Origin: Bacillota bacterium
GTDB taxonomy: Bacteria > Bacillota > Syntrophomonadia > Syntrophomonadales > Syntrophomonadaceae
Length of the DNA: 64,000 nucleotides
Direction of reading: 5' to 3'
NCBI GenBank assembly: GCA_029550685.1
Contig: JAKPGY010000115.1
Span: 1 to 64,000, forward strand
Both the position numbers and the translations under genes were made by a program. Below the pieces are notes generated by a model. That model saw nothing but the letters and a program-made list of their open reading frames with translations. It made no database searches and had not been told where the DNA came from. This document shows positions 1 through 8,668 of the stretch, piece after piece (position 1 is the stretch's first letter; each line of letters opens with the position of its first letter).

Positions 1-85
1 GCTCGCAATGACCCAAACGATGGCTTCCGGTTCTGTCATCGGCCGTTCCGGCACTACCGATGTTCACTATCGTTCACGGCTAATG

Positions 86-117
86 TTGCGAGGAGCATAG
101 CGACGTGGCGATCTCTT
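86..117 (+). repeat. BIME-like interspersed repeat, solo copy
   Basis: The core reads GCGAGGAGCATAGCGACG followed by TGGCGATCTC. It matches the copies at 4687-4721 (same strand) and 5081-5111 (opposite strand). It is non-coding and lies downstream of the FAD dehydrogenase gene. The function is unknown. Similar GCGAGGAGCGAAGCGACG repeats are common between genes in anaerobic Bacillota, from memory. Confidence 0.6.
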
Positions 118-142
118 TAAATGGACTTCTTCGACAGTCTGT

Positions 143-173
143 AAGGGGGAAGAGAAAACTCTTCCCCCTTTTT
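143..173 (+). terminator. Rho-independent terminator
   Basis: A perfect 12-bp stem (AAGGGGGAAGAG / CTCTTCCCCCTT) with an AAAA loop is followed by a T run on the + strand. It best terminates a transcript entering from the left edge. It may also act weakly on the minus-strand gene that ends at 201, but the T tract on that side is poor. Confidence 0.75.
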
Positions 174-200
174 GATGCTTGGCATGAGTATAGTTAGTAT

Positions 201-1577
201 TTAATTGCTGAGCAAATCCCGGGCGGCTACTACTCCGGAGACGCTGGCCTGGATGAGGCCGCGGGTCACTCCGGCACCATCGCCCACTGCCCAGAGACCA
301 TCAATATCGGTTTTAAGGCCGTTGGTCAAGCGGGGGCGAGCGGAATAGAATTTGGCTTCGATACCATACAGGAGAGTATGGTCGGAAGCCACTCCTGGCA
401 TAGCTTGATCCAGTGCTTCCAGACATTCGCAGATACCTACCAGGTAGCGATGAGGTAGTACCAGGGACAGATCGCCAGGTACAGCACCTTTAAGGGTGGG
501 TTCTACCAGGCCTCGTTCAATGCGGCTCTGGGTGGAACGGCGCCCTCTTTTAAGGTCTCCGAAGCGCTGTACAATTATACTGCCGCTGAGCATGTTGGCC
601 AGGCTGGCAATACAGCGTCCGTAGATAATGGGCTGATCAAAGGGCTCAGTAAACTCCTGGCTGACCAGTAAAGCAAAATTGGTGTTATTGCTGCTGTGGG
701 CTTCAGCGAAAGCATGACCGTTAACGGTGACAATTCCGTTGGTATTCTCCATGACCACATGTCCATTAGGATTTACGCAGAAAGTACGTACTATATCATC
801 AAACTGCCGGGTGTTATAGACAATTTTTGGTTCCCAGATATTATCGGTAAATTCCTGCATGGTAACCGCAGGTACTTCTACTCTTACCCCCAGGTCCACC
901 TGGTTATTATGGAGTGTTAACCCTAAGCGAACTGCTTGCTCGGTAAACCAATGGGCTCCATCCCGTCCGGGAGCCAGAATTATGTTAGGGGCATAATAGG
1001 TGTCTTTATTAGTAATCACGCCTTTAATCTGGTTATTTTCTGCCAGGATATCCTGAACGGTTTCGCCAGTCTTAATGGTAACCTGCGATTCCAAGTGTTT
1101 ATACATATTACTCAGCACCTGGAGGGTGTTTTCAGTACCCATATGGCGAATCCGGGCAGGAATGAGTCTTAGTCCAGCCCGGGCTACCCGGTGCTGCAAA
1201 TCCTGCACTATTTCATTGTCCTGACCAAAAACCCTATCCGGTGCGCCGAATTCTACATATATATTGTCTACATAAGTGATCAGCTGTTCCAAATTATCCT
1301 TGCTCATGTAGTTGTGTAACCAGCCGCCGAACTCAGTGGTCAAGGTTAGCTTTCCGTCGGAAAAAGCTCCGGCACCACCCCAGCCGCTCATTATTGAACA
1401 GGGTTTACAATTAATACAGGAGGGAGCATCTTCCCCGATAGGGCAGCAGCGGTTCTGAACGGCTTTGCCTTTTTCCAACAGCAGAACTTTTATATTAGTG
1501 CTGCGGCATATCTCCATGGCAGCAAAAATACCCGCTGGGCCTGCACCGACAATGATTACATCAAATGTTTTTTCCAT
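201..1577 (-). CDS. FAD-dependent dehydrogenase (COG2509-like)
   Basis: This 458-residue protein opens with a dinucleotide-binding fold: VIIVGAGPAGIFAA near residues 8-21, then an acidic residue at the end of strand 2. A Cys-rich stretch with the motif CCPIGEDAPSCINCKPC sits near residues 44-60. The C-terminal GLWAVGDGAGVTRG (about 430-443) is a second FAD-contacting motif. This arrangement fits the uncharacterised FAD-dependent dehydrogenase family COG2509; substrate and partner are unknown. The start ATG at 1577 has a GGGGGGA ribosome site. The gene is transcribed away from holA and stands alone. Confidence 0.85.
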   Translation of the reverse strand: MEKTFDVIIVGAGPAGIFAAMEICRSTNIKVLLLEKGKAVQNRCCPIGEDAPSCINCKPCSIMSGWGGAGAFSDGKLTLTTEFGGWLHNYMSKDNLEQLITYVDNIYVEFGAPDRVFGQDNEIVQDLQHRVARAGLRLIPARIRHMGTENTLQVLSNMYKHLESQVTIKTGETVQDILAENNQIKGVITNKDTYYAPNIILAPGRDGAHWFTEQAVRLGLTLHNNQVDLGVRVEVPAVTMQEFTDNIWEPKIVYNTRQFDDIVRTFCVNPNGHVVMENTNGIVTVNGHAFAEAHSSNNTNFALLVSQEFTEPFDQPIIYGRCIASLANMLSGSIIVQRFGDLKRGRRSTQSRIERGLVEPTLKGAVPGDLSLVLPHRYLVGICECLEALDQAMPGVASDHTLLYGIEAKFYSARPRLTNGLKTDIDGLWAVGDGAGVTRGLIQASVSGVVAARDLLSN

Positions 1578-1765
1578 ATTTATCCCCCCGGCATAATATC
1601 TGACTTACACCCTCAAATATGGCCTTTTTAGTTTATGCCATCCTAAACGATTATAGCATATTTGGTATATTTCAACAGGCTAAAGAAGGCGGTGCCTTAG
1701 TTATCGAGGTGTTGTGGTAAAATGATATCAGGTTAAGAAGATTAGCAATGCAGGGGGACACACCT

Positions 1766-2743
1766 ATGGCTGAGCCTGGACTTTATTACCTGTGGGGAGA
1801 AGAGGCTTACCGTATCGATGAGGAAATCAATAATATCGTCAAGCGCTGGCAGGCTGAATGGGGACAGGAGCCGGAAGTTGTATATATTGACAGCACCGAG
1901 TTAAGCCCGCAGCAGCTAATGGAAAGCCTGGAATTTAGCCCGCTTTTTGCCCTGCAAAGGGTAGTGGTAATAAAAGATCCTGCTTTTTTAGGCAAAACCG
2001 GCCGGCAGACCAGCCGGATACGTGGCTTTCAGGATATTCTGGAAAACTATATGCAAGAAATGCCGGCTGGACAAATCCTGATTTTGACTTCCAGTGAACG
2101 CAATGCCACCAACCCTTTAGTAAAGCTGGTGGAAAAGAAAGGAAAGGTAATACCATGTCCTCGTTTAGGGGAAGCCGAACTTGCTAAATGGGTTGAGCAG
2201 CAGTTTGCCAAGCAAGAACGCCAAGCTGAGCGTAAATTAATAAATAGTCTGGTGCGCAGCGGTCAGGATATGTATTACCTGAAAAACTTGATTGATAAAC
2301 TATGCCTGATGGTGCCCACTGGTATTATTCCTGCCAGCTGTTTGGAAGGCCAGATGGAAACCCGGGAGGAAATAAAAATATTCGGGTTAATAGATGGGCT
2401 TACGGCTCGTAATCCCCAGAAGGCTCTCCATGCCTATCATCGCCTGCGGGCTCAGGGTGAAGATAATATTCCTATGCTGGCTATGATCAATCGCCAGTTT
2501 CAAACCTTGGCCTTGGTTAAGTACCATCAGGAAAAAGGGCTTAACCGGGCAGAAATTGTCCAAACCACCGGGCAAAAGGATTATACGGTGCGTAAAATGA
2601 TGGAGGTTACCCGCAATTATTCCTGGGAGGCGTTGGAAAAGGTTTTTGCTCTGCTGCTGGAAACGGATGTAGGCATCAAAAGCACCAGCCAAGATGCGGA
2701 CCTGCTCATGGAAATGCTGCTGGTCGGCTGCTGTGAAACTTAA
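1766..2743 (+). CDS. holA: DNA polymerase III delta subunit (clamp loader)
   Basis: HolA is the delta subunit of the clamp-loader complex, which opens the beta clamp for loading on DNA. The protein is about 325 residues, usual for the family. It starts GLYYLWGEEAYRIDEEI, the degenerate AAA+ N-terminal region typical of delta, and has the ESLEFSPLFALQRVVVIKDP segment. The ATG at 1766 is chosen over 1748 because AGGGGG at 1752-1757 gives a proper ribosome-site spacing and lies inside the longer reading. The neighbour rpsT, convergent on the other strand, matches the Bacillus order (yqeN-rpsT-spoIIP-yqxA). Confidence 0.92.
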   Translation: MAEPGLYYLWGEEAYRIDEEINNIVKRWQAEWGQEPEVVYIDSTELSPQQLMESLEFSPLFALQRVVVIKDPAFLGKTGRQTSRIRGFQDILENYMQEMPAGQILILTSSERNATNPLVKLVEKKGKVIPCPRLGEAELAKWVEQQFAKQERQAERKLINSLVRSGQDMYYLKNLIDKLCLMVPTGIIPASCLEGQMETREEIKIFGLIDGLTARNPQKALHAYHRLRAQGEDNIPMLAMINRQFQTLALVKYHQEKGLNRAEIVQTTGQKDYTVRKMMEVTRNYSWEALEKVFALLLETDVGIKSTSQDADLLMEMLLVGCCET

Positions 2744-2761
2744 TTGAGTGCCAGCTAAAAA

Positions 2762-2836
2762 GACGGTTCTTTCTGTCATGTCAGAAGCAGATTAAATGGT
2801 GAAACCAATTAGATGAACATGACAGACAGAACCGTC
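2762..2836. repeat. Long palindromic REP-like element
   Basis: Two 20-bp arms (2762-2781 and 2817-2836) are inverted copies with one mismatch, core GACGGTTCT and CTGTCATGT. They are separated by 35 bp. The element sits between the convergent holA and rpsT genes. Its hallmark GGGACGGTT, read on the minus strand, recalls the palindromes around the transposase at 48167-48934. It could form a hairpin in either transcript. Confidence 0.75.
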
Positions 2837-2848
2837 CCTTCTTGCGTA

Positions 2849-2874
2849 TAAAAAAACCTGCCGGGTGACAGGTT
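2849..2874 (-). terminator. rpsT Rho-independent terminator
   Basis: Read on the minus strand, an 8-bp stem (AACCTGTC / GGCAGGTT with one G-U pair, loop ACCC) is followed by a run of T. It begins immediately after the rpsT stop codon. Confidence 0.8.
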
Positions 2875-3150
2875 TTAGTTCGATGATTGAGTCAGCTTAT
2901 TAAACTTAATAGCCAGGGCTGATTTTTTGCGAGCTGCATTATTCTTATGAAGAATTCCTTTTGAAACGCTTCTATCGATTAAGGAGGTTGCTTCCACCAG
3001 TCTAGCCCGGGCGGATTCAATATCATTGCTGGCCAGGGAAGCCTCGTATTTCTTAATAGCAGTCTTCAGCCGGCTTTTATAGGCCTTATTGCGCAGGCGG
3101 TTTGCTTCGGCAATACGAGCCCGTTTAGCCGGAGTCTTGCTTTTTGCCAC
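2875..3150 (-). CDS. rpsT: 30S ribosomal protein S20
   Basis: S20 binds 16S rRNA early in 30S assembly. The 91-residue basic, helix-rich protein starts MAKSKTPAKRARIAEANRLRN and has the family segment around VSKGILHKNNAARKKSALA near residues 60-80. An AAAGGAGGTGAAC ribosome site precedes the ATG. The gene is monocistronic, with its own promoter at 3186-3214 and its own terminator. Confidence 0.97.
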   Translation of the reverse strand: MAKSKTPAKRARIAEANRLRNKAYKSRLKTAIKKYEASLASNDIESARARLVEATSLIDRSVSKGILHKNNAARKKSALAIKFNKLTQSSN

Positions 3151-3185
3151 ATGTTCACCTCCTTTAAAGTTTGCCTAACAGGAAT

Positions 3186-3214
3186 ACTATAGCATTACCC
3201 TCATCAAAAAGCAA
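3186..3214 (-). promoter_or_regulatory. Sigma-A promoter of rpsT
   Basis: On the minus strand TTGCTT (3209-3214) and TATAGT (3186-3191) are separated by exactly 17 bp. The site lies 36 bp upstream of the rpsT start. Confidence 0.7.
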
Positions 3215-3310
3215 GAATTGCTAGCGGAATAAATTTGCTCTTAAAGTCGTTCTAACCACCGCCTGTCCACCATAAATTTTAAGAGACCGTTACGGGAAAG
3301 AGGTGGACTA

Positions 3311-4357
3311 GTGGGGCGCAACAGTGTTCTGGTATTTCTAAAAAGCATGGTAATGGTTCAGTTGTTTTTTATTACATTGCTGGCTGGGGTCACTCTGGAT
3401 ATAAATAAAATTATCTGGCAGAACCATTCCCTGGTAAGCCGTGTTCCTGCAGTTATGCAGGGAATGCAGGTCAATCTAAAGGAAAATCAAGCTGCAGCCT
3501 TGGTGCGTAATGTTAATGTTATGCTAGCGGGACCGGACCTCTGGCCTTGGACAGATAACTCCTATTTCAGCAAAAAACTGCCCCGGGATATGATGGCCAG
3601 CAACATACAGGTTCTGGCCAGCGCCGACTGGGACGATGCCGGCCCGGAAGAGACGGATGCCCTGCCCGGAACCTACGAACTGCCGGCCATTGTGCAGGGG
3701 GATGAACCTAACCCTCTGTCCGCCCAAGATATTTTACGGTTAAGGGACTGTAAGGTAGCTCTGTATTGCACTCATTCAGCGGAGACCTACACTCCCGATA
3801 GCGGCAAAGCACGCCTGGACGGTAAAGCGGGGCTGATAACCAAAGTAGCTGAACAGGTGGCGGCAAGTCTTCGCCAGCAAGGAGTTAATGCCATATTCTA
3901 CGATGAAATTCACGACTTTCCTGAATATGATAAAAGCTATACCAATTCCCGGTCAACGGTCAAGCGCATAGTAAAAGAGCAGGAGCAACTGGTGGCCCTG
4001 TTTGATGTTCACCGGGACCATATTCCGGGTATGGAGGAAGCCGAGACGGTTAAAATAGATGGTAAGCTCAGTGCTCGTATTCTGATTGTAGTTGGAACAG
4101 ATGAGCGCAAACCTCATCCAGATTGGGAAAAGAATTTGGAGTTTGCCAATCGCATAGCTGAATACGGTGAGCAGTTGTATCCGGGGCTTATTAAAGGAGT
4201 GCGCATCAAAGCAGGAACCTATAATCAGGAGTATCACCAGCGGGCTTTGCTAATAGAAATAGGAAGTGATTTGAATCGTTTCGATCAAGCCCAGTATGCG
4301 GCTCAGCTATTTTCTGATATACTCATAAGAGTTTTGGCGGAGGAAAAAAATGAGTAG
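3311..4357 (+). CDS. spoIIP: Stage II sporulation protein P (SpoIIP)
   Basis: SpoIIP is an amidase/endopeptidase that, with SpoIID and SpoIIM, thins septal peptidoglycan during forespore engulfment. The 348-residue protein has an N-terminal membrane anchor (about residues 10-30). The catalytic domain contains ALYCTHSAETYTP near 150-162, where the His and Glu are family zinc/catalytic residues, and LVALFDVHRDHIP near 230-242. A GTG start follows GAAAGAGGTGG. The last codons overlap the next gene by 8 bp, so the two are probably cotranslated. The germination protease gene gpr, which precedes spoIIP in Bacillus, is absent here. Confidence 0.93.
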   Translation: MGRNSVLVFLKSMVMVQLFFITLLAGVTLDINKIIWQNHSLVSRVPAVMQGMQVNLKENQAAALVRNVNVMLAGPDLWPWTDNSYFSKKLPRDMMASNIQVLASADWDDAGPEETDALPGTYELPAIVQGDEPNPLSAQDILRLRDCKVALYCTHSAETYTPDSGKARLDGKAGLITKVAEQVAASLRQQGVNAIFYDEIHDFPEYDKSYTNSRSTVKRIVKEQEQLVALFDVHRDHIPGMEEAETVKIDGKLSARILIVVGTDERKPHPDWEKNLEFANRIAEYGEQLYPGLIKGVRIKAGTYNQEYHQRALLIEIGSDLNRFDQAQYAAQLFSDILIRVLAEEKNE

Positions 4358-4640
4358 ATTTGGGCAGGTATTATTAATTGGGTTAATCCTTACTCTGACT
4401 ATCTGCGGCCTTAACATAAGCAATGAAGCTATCAACCAGTTGACGGCCAGCCAGCGGCCTCCCGTTATTGGGCTGCAGGCCGATGAATCCAAGGTGGAAT
4501 TTCATGTAGCCGGGCAGCAATATACAGTAGCCGGGGACAAGCTGCAGCGGGCGGAAGCAGTTGTCAAAACTGCCTATGAAAAAACCGTAAACCATTTGGA
4601 GAGAATATGGAGCATATTCAAAGTTTTATTTCTCACCTGA
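4350..4640 (+). CDS. YqxA-like small membrane-anchored protein (DUF3679 type)
   Basis: This 96-residue protein has an N-terminal hydrophobic segment (about residues 6-22) and a short extracytoplasmic remainder. It overlaps the end of spoIIP, the position of yqxA in Bacillus. The position is the main evidence; sequence match to DUF3679 is inferred. Its role is unknown, presumably sporulation-linked given the overlap. Confidence 0.65.
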   Translation: MSRFGQVLLIGLILTLTICGLNISNEAINQLTASQRPPVIGLQADESKVEFHVAGQQYTVAGDKLQRAEAVVKTAYEKTVNHLERIWSIFKVLFLT

Positions 4641-4686
4641 TACAATTGTACCAGTGGTGCAGGACACGATGAAAGAAACATAAACC

Positions 4687-4721
4687 TGTCATCGCGAGGA
4701 GCGAAGCGACGTGGCGATCTC
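4687..4721 (+). repeat. BIME-like interspersed repeat
   Basis: The copy reads TGTCATCGCGAGGAGCGAAG followed by CGACGTGGCGATCTC. An inverted copy at 5081-5111 lies on the far side of the structured repeat 4749-5028, so the pair looks like terminal inverted repeats. The other copy of that structured repeat lacks these flanks, so independent insertion is more likely. Confidence 0.65.
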
Positions 4722-4748
4722 TATGCCGATCCACGCTAACCACGACAT

Positions 4749-5028
4749 GGTAGGAGTGCTAGCCGGGATGCAGGGGTATTAGCCGGCTCGCTCCAAGACT
4801 CCTCACTTGCAACACATCGGCTTACTTCGGTGCGAAGCGGACCGCTTGGATTCGGCATCCAGCACTCAGTCCTCGCTGCTCGAAACGTCCTGTTTCTCGC
4901 TCCGCTTCGCAGCCCTCAATTTCGCCGTGGGTTGCAACAGCTCGTCGTAGTCACTCGCCCGGCTAATACGCCTGCTTAAGCCTTACCGCGATGTTTTCGT
5001 TCATCATGGTCTGGACCAAAGGTGATAA
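4749..5028 (+). repeat. Structured non-coding repeat, copy 1
   Basis: This 280-bp block is closely repeated, in the opposite orientation, at 27418-27697. It carries a near-perfect 16-bp inverted pair (CAGGGGTATTAGCCGG at 4771-4786 and CCGGCTAATACGCCTG at 4959-4974), a nested 10-bp pair (GCGAAGCGGA at 4832-4841 and TCCGCTTCGC at 4901-4910), and a small inner hairpin near 4881-4896. No plausible protein is encoded. It fills most of the gap between the yqxA-like gene and murJ. The other copy is demonstrably an insertion, so this one is likely mobile or formerly mobile too. Confidence 0.8.
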
Positions 5029-5080
5029 TAGCGAGGGCAGCAAAGCAATCTCAAAAGAGGATTATAGGTGATACAGAAAA

Positions 5081-5111
5081 GAGATCGCCACGTCGCTTCG
5101 CAGCCTCGCAA
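5081..5111 (-). repeat. BIME-like interspersed repeat, inverted copy
   Basis: GAGATCGCCACGTCGCTTCG followed by CAGCCTCGCAA is the reverse complement of the repeat at 4687-4721, with small differences. A decayed relative (AGCGAGGGCAGCAAAGCAAT) can be seen at 5030-5049. Confidence 0.6.
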
Positions 5112-5220
5112 TATTAAGAGTGAGCGTCCGTGAACATCAGAAGTCCCCGAAGGGGGCGATGACATAGAGAGGTCTATTTTCACAACAACCTGAAAGCAGT
5201 TCACGGTGGGAGTTGACGAC

Positions 5221-6777
5221 GTGGCGCATACTGGCAAACATATGGCCCGGGCAGCATTTCTGCTCATGATTACCGTTATTCTGTCCCGGATACTTGGCTA
5301 CGGCCGGGAAGTAGCGCTGTACACCCTGTTTGGGCAAAACTACATTACCGATGCCTACCGGGCGGCTTTTTCCATTCCCGATTTGATCTACATGCTGCTG
5401 GTGGGCGGTGCTTTAAGCTCAGCGTTAATACCTGTATTCTCATCCTATCTCGCTAATAGGAAAGAGGAGGAAGGCTGGGAAGCCGTTAGTATTCTTACCA
5501 GCTGGGTTTTGCTGGTCATGCTGGTCTTGATAGCAGTTGCCTATTTCTATACCCGCCCTCTAATCATCCTGCTTACTCCCGGTCTGCCTGAGGAATATAT
5601 CACCCTGGCGGCCAGCCTGACCCACATAATGCTGGTGCAAACCTTTTTCATGGCTTTAAATGGATTGGCTATGGGAATTCTCAACAGCTACCAGCATTTT
5701 GCCTCTCCCGCTTTGGGCAGCCTGGTTTATAATGCCGTCATTATAATAGTAGGCTTTCTTGGTTATGAACAATGGGGTATCGCTGCTTTTGCTTATGGAG
5801 TAGCCCTGGGAGCGGCTTTAAATTTGGCGGTGCAGATTCCAGCCCTGAAAAGAACCGGGGTGCGTTATCGCTTTACTCTCTGTATTGATCATCCCGGCTT
5901 TGTCAAAATTGTGGGGTTAATGATACCGGTTATGGCCGGACTGGGCGTGGCTCAGTTAAACCTTTTTGTAACTCAGAATATTGCTTCCCACCTGGGCAGC
6001 GGGGTGTTAAGTTCTTTGAACCTGGCCCAGCGTATTATGAACCTGCCGGTGGGCATTTTTGCCGTATCCATAGGAACGGCGCTGTTTCCCACTTTGGCCA
6101 GCCTGATTGCCCGGGGAGAAATGGAAGGATTCCGGCGCTATACCTCTCTGGGTATAAGGGCTACGCTGCTGTTAGGGGTGCCAGCTTCCCTGGGGTTGTT
6201 AGCCATAGGGCAGCCCTTGGTGAGTCTTTTGTTTGAACAGGGAGAATTTACTGGAGAAATGGTCACAGCTACCACTCAGGCTCTCAACTACTACCTATGG
6301 GGGTTGGCAGCCTATGCCTGTATGCAGGTGGCGGTACGGGGCTTCTACGCTTTGAAAGCCCCTACCATTCCAGTAATATCAGCAGTGCTGGCCATATTGG
6401 TTAATGTGGTGCTGTCCGTACAATTAGGCTACCGGTGGGGAGCACCGGGGCTAGCCCTGGCTTACTCCATAGCTGGTTGGATCGACCTGTTTATCCTGCT
6501 GGCCGCGTTGCGCTGGAAAGTAGGCCCCATAGGAGGCAGCAAGATTGCCCTGGGTTTTATAATATCTTTGGGGGCCGGGGCTGTTATGTTTTTTGCGGTT
6601 ATGGGAGTTATGGCCGGCTTGTCATCAGTTATAATTGTTACCGGTAAGGGTATGCAGCTGCTGATGATTGGGGCCGCGATTGTTGCCGGGGTTTTGGTGT
6701 ATGCTCCAATTATATTGGGGTTTAAACTGGAGGAGACGGAAGTGATAATACGCCTGCTTCGCAATCGCTGGGCTTAA
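5221..6777 (+). CDS. murJ: Lipid II flippase MurJ
   Basis: MurJ is a MOP-superfamily flippase that moves lipid II across the membrane for peptidoglycan synthesis. The protein of about 518 residues has roughly 14 hydrophobic segments and the family opening SRILGYGREVALYTLFGQ, followed by DAYRAAFSIPDLIYMLLVGGAL. A GTG at 5221 is preferred over 5206 because GGTGGGA (5205-5211) then sits at good spacing. An ATG at 5242 is a further alternative. murJ is not at this position in Bacillus. The repeat-rich gap upstream suggests local rearrangement. Confidence 0.9.
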   Translation: MAHTGKHMARAAFLLMITVILSRILGYGREVALYTLFGQNYITDAYRAAFSIPDLIYMLLVGGALSSALIPVFSSYLANRKEEEGWEAVSILTSWVLLVMLVLIAVAYFYTRPLIILLTPGLPEEYITLAASLTHIMLVQTFFMALNGLAMGILNSYQHFASPALGSLVYNAVIIIVGFLGYEQWGIAAFAYGVALGAALNLAVQIPALKRTGVRYRFTLCIDHPGFVKIVGLMIPVMAGLGVAQLNLFVTQNIASHLGSGVLSSLNLAQRIMNLPVGIFAVSIGTALFPTLASLIARGEMEGFRRYTSLGIRATLLLGVPASLGLLAIGQPLVSLLFEQGEFTGEMVTATTQALNYYLWGLAAYACMQVAVRGFYALKAPTIPVISAVLAILVNVVLSVQLGYRWGAPGLALAYSIAGWIDLFILLAALRWKVGPIGGSKIALGFIISLGAGAVMFFAVMGVMAGLSSVIIVTGKGMQLLMIGAAIVAGVLVYAPIILGFKLEETEVIIRLLRNRWA

Positions 6778-6868
6778 AGCTGCAGGCCGGTGAACAATTG
6801 AACCACAGCCGGGAATTGGGTATAATTTAGTCCATAATTTGTTAGTAAACCTCCTGGAGGAATCATAG

Positions 6869-8668
6869 TTGCAAGAAAACATTCGCAATTTCAGTATTAT
6901 CGCCCATATAGATCATGGCAAATCTACTCTGGCAGACCGCCTGCTGCAGTTTACCGGTGCACTAAGTGAGCGGGAAATGCGGGAGCAGTTCCTGGATAAA
7001 ATGGATCTGGAACGGGAAAAGGGCATTACCATCAAGCTCCAACCGGTCAGACTCAACTACCGGGCAGCCGATGGAAAGGATTATATATTGAATCTCATCG
7101 ATACTCCCGGTCATGTGGATTTTTCCTATGAAGTATCCCGCAGTTTGGCATGCTGTGAAGGAGCATTGCTGGTGGTGGATGCTTCCCAGGGTATTGAAGC
7201 TCAAACCCTGGCTAATGTATATATGGCTATGGATCTCAACCTGGAGATCGTAGGAGCGGTAAACAAAATAGACCTTCCCGGCGCTGACCCTGAAAAGGTT
7301 AAACAGGAGATGGAGGATGTACTGGGCCTGGATCAAAATGATATTGTCGCTATTTCCGCTAAACTGGGCCTGGGTATTGACGAAGTATTGGAAGCCATTG
7401 TCAAGTTAATACCTCCTCCCCAAGGCGATGAACAGGGACCGCTGCAGGCACTGATTTTTGACTCTTATTTTGATTCTTATAAAGGTGCGATTTGCTACTT
7501 CCGTGTGGTATCGGGTCAGCTAAAGAAGGGAGATATCATTCGTATGATGTCTTCGGGTAAGGAATATGAGGTTGCCGAACTGGGTGTCTTGTCACCTTAT
7601 ATGACGGAAGTTGAAGTATTAAAAGCTGGTGAAGTAGGTTATCTGGCGGCTGGTATTAAAAATGTCAGCGACACCAAGGTGGGAGATACCATTACCCTGG
7701 CTGACCGGCCAGCTGCTGAACCACTGCCCGGCTATAGAGAAGTTAAACCTATGGTATACTGCGGCTTGTATCCTTTGGAGAACAATGACTATGAAAAACT
7801 GCGAGATGCCTTGGATAAGCTGAAGCTTAACGATGCCTCTCTTCTCTATGAACCGGAAACTTCGGAGGCTTTGGGATTTGGTTTTCGCTGTGGTTTTTTG
7901 GGGCTGCTGCACCTGGAAATTATTAAGGAACGCCTGGAGCGGGAATATGACCTGAGCCTGCTGGCTACTGCTCCCAGTGTAATTTACCAGATTATGCTTA
8001 CCGATGGCAGCATAGTCTATGTATCCAACCCTACTTACTGGCCAGCACCGCAAAAAATTGAGCAGGTTTTTGAACCTTTTGTCAAAGCCTCCATTATGGT
8101 GCCCAATGAATACGTGGGACCGGTTATGGAGTTGTGCCAGGATAAACGGGGCAGTTTTGTAAATATGGAATATCTAAGTACCCAGCGGGTTATGATCACT
8201 TACAAGCTGCCGCTGTCAGAGATTCTCTATGATTTTTTTGATGCTCTTAAATCAAGAACCCGCGGGTATGCCTCTCTAGATTACGAACTCAGCGGTTATG
8301 AGCCGGCTGATCTGGTCAAGCTGGATATCTTCCTGAACGGAGAAGTTGTGGATGCCCTAAGCATGATAGTCCACAGGGAAAGAGCTTATTACCGGGCTCG
8401 TAATGTTACTGAAAAACTGCGCCGCATAATACCCCGGCAGATGTACGAGGTAGTTATCCAAGCTGGAATCGGAACCAAAATTATCGCCCGGGAGACCATT
8501 AAAGCGATGCGCAAGGACGTTCTGGCCAAGTGCTACGGGGGAGACATTACCCGGAAGAAAAAACTGTTGGAAAAGCAAAAGGAAGGTAAAAAGCGAATGA
8601 AACAGATTGGACGGGTGGAAGTTCCCAAAGATGCTTTTCTGACTGTTTTACAGGTGGACGATGATTAA
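6869..8668 (+). CDS. lepA: Elongation factor 4 (LepA), GTPase
   Basis: LepA is a ribosome-associated translational GTPase linked to back-translocation and 30S biogenesis. The 599-residue length is typical. The G-domain shows [10 protein letters not shown] (G1), [12 protein letters not shown] (G3) and NKIDLPGA (G4). The C-terminal domain has [20 protein letters not shown] and [20 protein letters not shown], diagnostic of LepA. The start is TTG behind CTGGAGGAATCATAG. The gene overlaps hemW by 8 bp, the same lepA-hemW-hrcA order as in Bacillus. Confidence 0.97.
   Translation: MQENIRNFSIIAHIDHGKSTLADRLLQFTGALSEREMREQFLDKMDLEREKGITIKLQPVRLNYRAADGKDYILNLIDTPGHVDFSYEVSRSLACCEGALLVVDASQGIEAQTLANVYMAMDLNLEIVGAVNKIDLPGADPEKVKQEMEDVLGLDQNDIVAISAKLGLGIDEVLEAIVKLIPPPQGDEQGPLQALIFDSYFDSYKGAICYFRVVSGQLKKGDIIRMMSSGKEYEVAELGVLSPYMTEVEVLKAGEVGYLAAGIKNVSDTKVGDTITLADRPAAEPLPGYREVKPMVYCGLYPLENNDYEKLRDALDKLKLNDASLLYEPETSEALGFGFRCGFLGLLHLEIIKERLEREYDLSLLATAPSVIYQIMLTDGSIVYVSNPTYWPAPQKIEQVFEPFVKASIMVPNEYVGPVMELCQDKRGSFVNMEYLSTQRVMITYKLPLSEILYDFFDALKSRTRGYASLDYELSGYEPADLVKLDIFLNGEVVDALSMIVHRERAYYRARNVTEKLRRIIPRQMYEVVIQAGIGTKIIARETIKAMRKDVLAKCYGGDITRKKKLLEKQKEGKKRMKQIGRVEVPKDAFLTVLQVDDD

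Noticed and set aside
4687-5111. Insertion sequence with terminal inverted repeats
   Set aside because: The flanking repeats also occur singly (86-117), the inner block exists elsewhere without them, and no transposase frame lies between.
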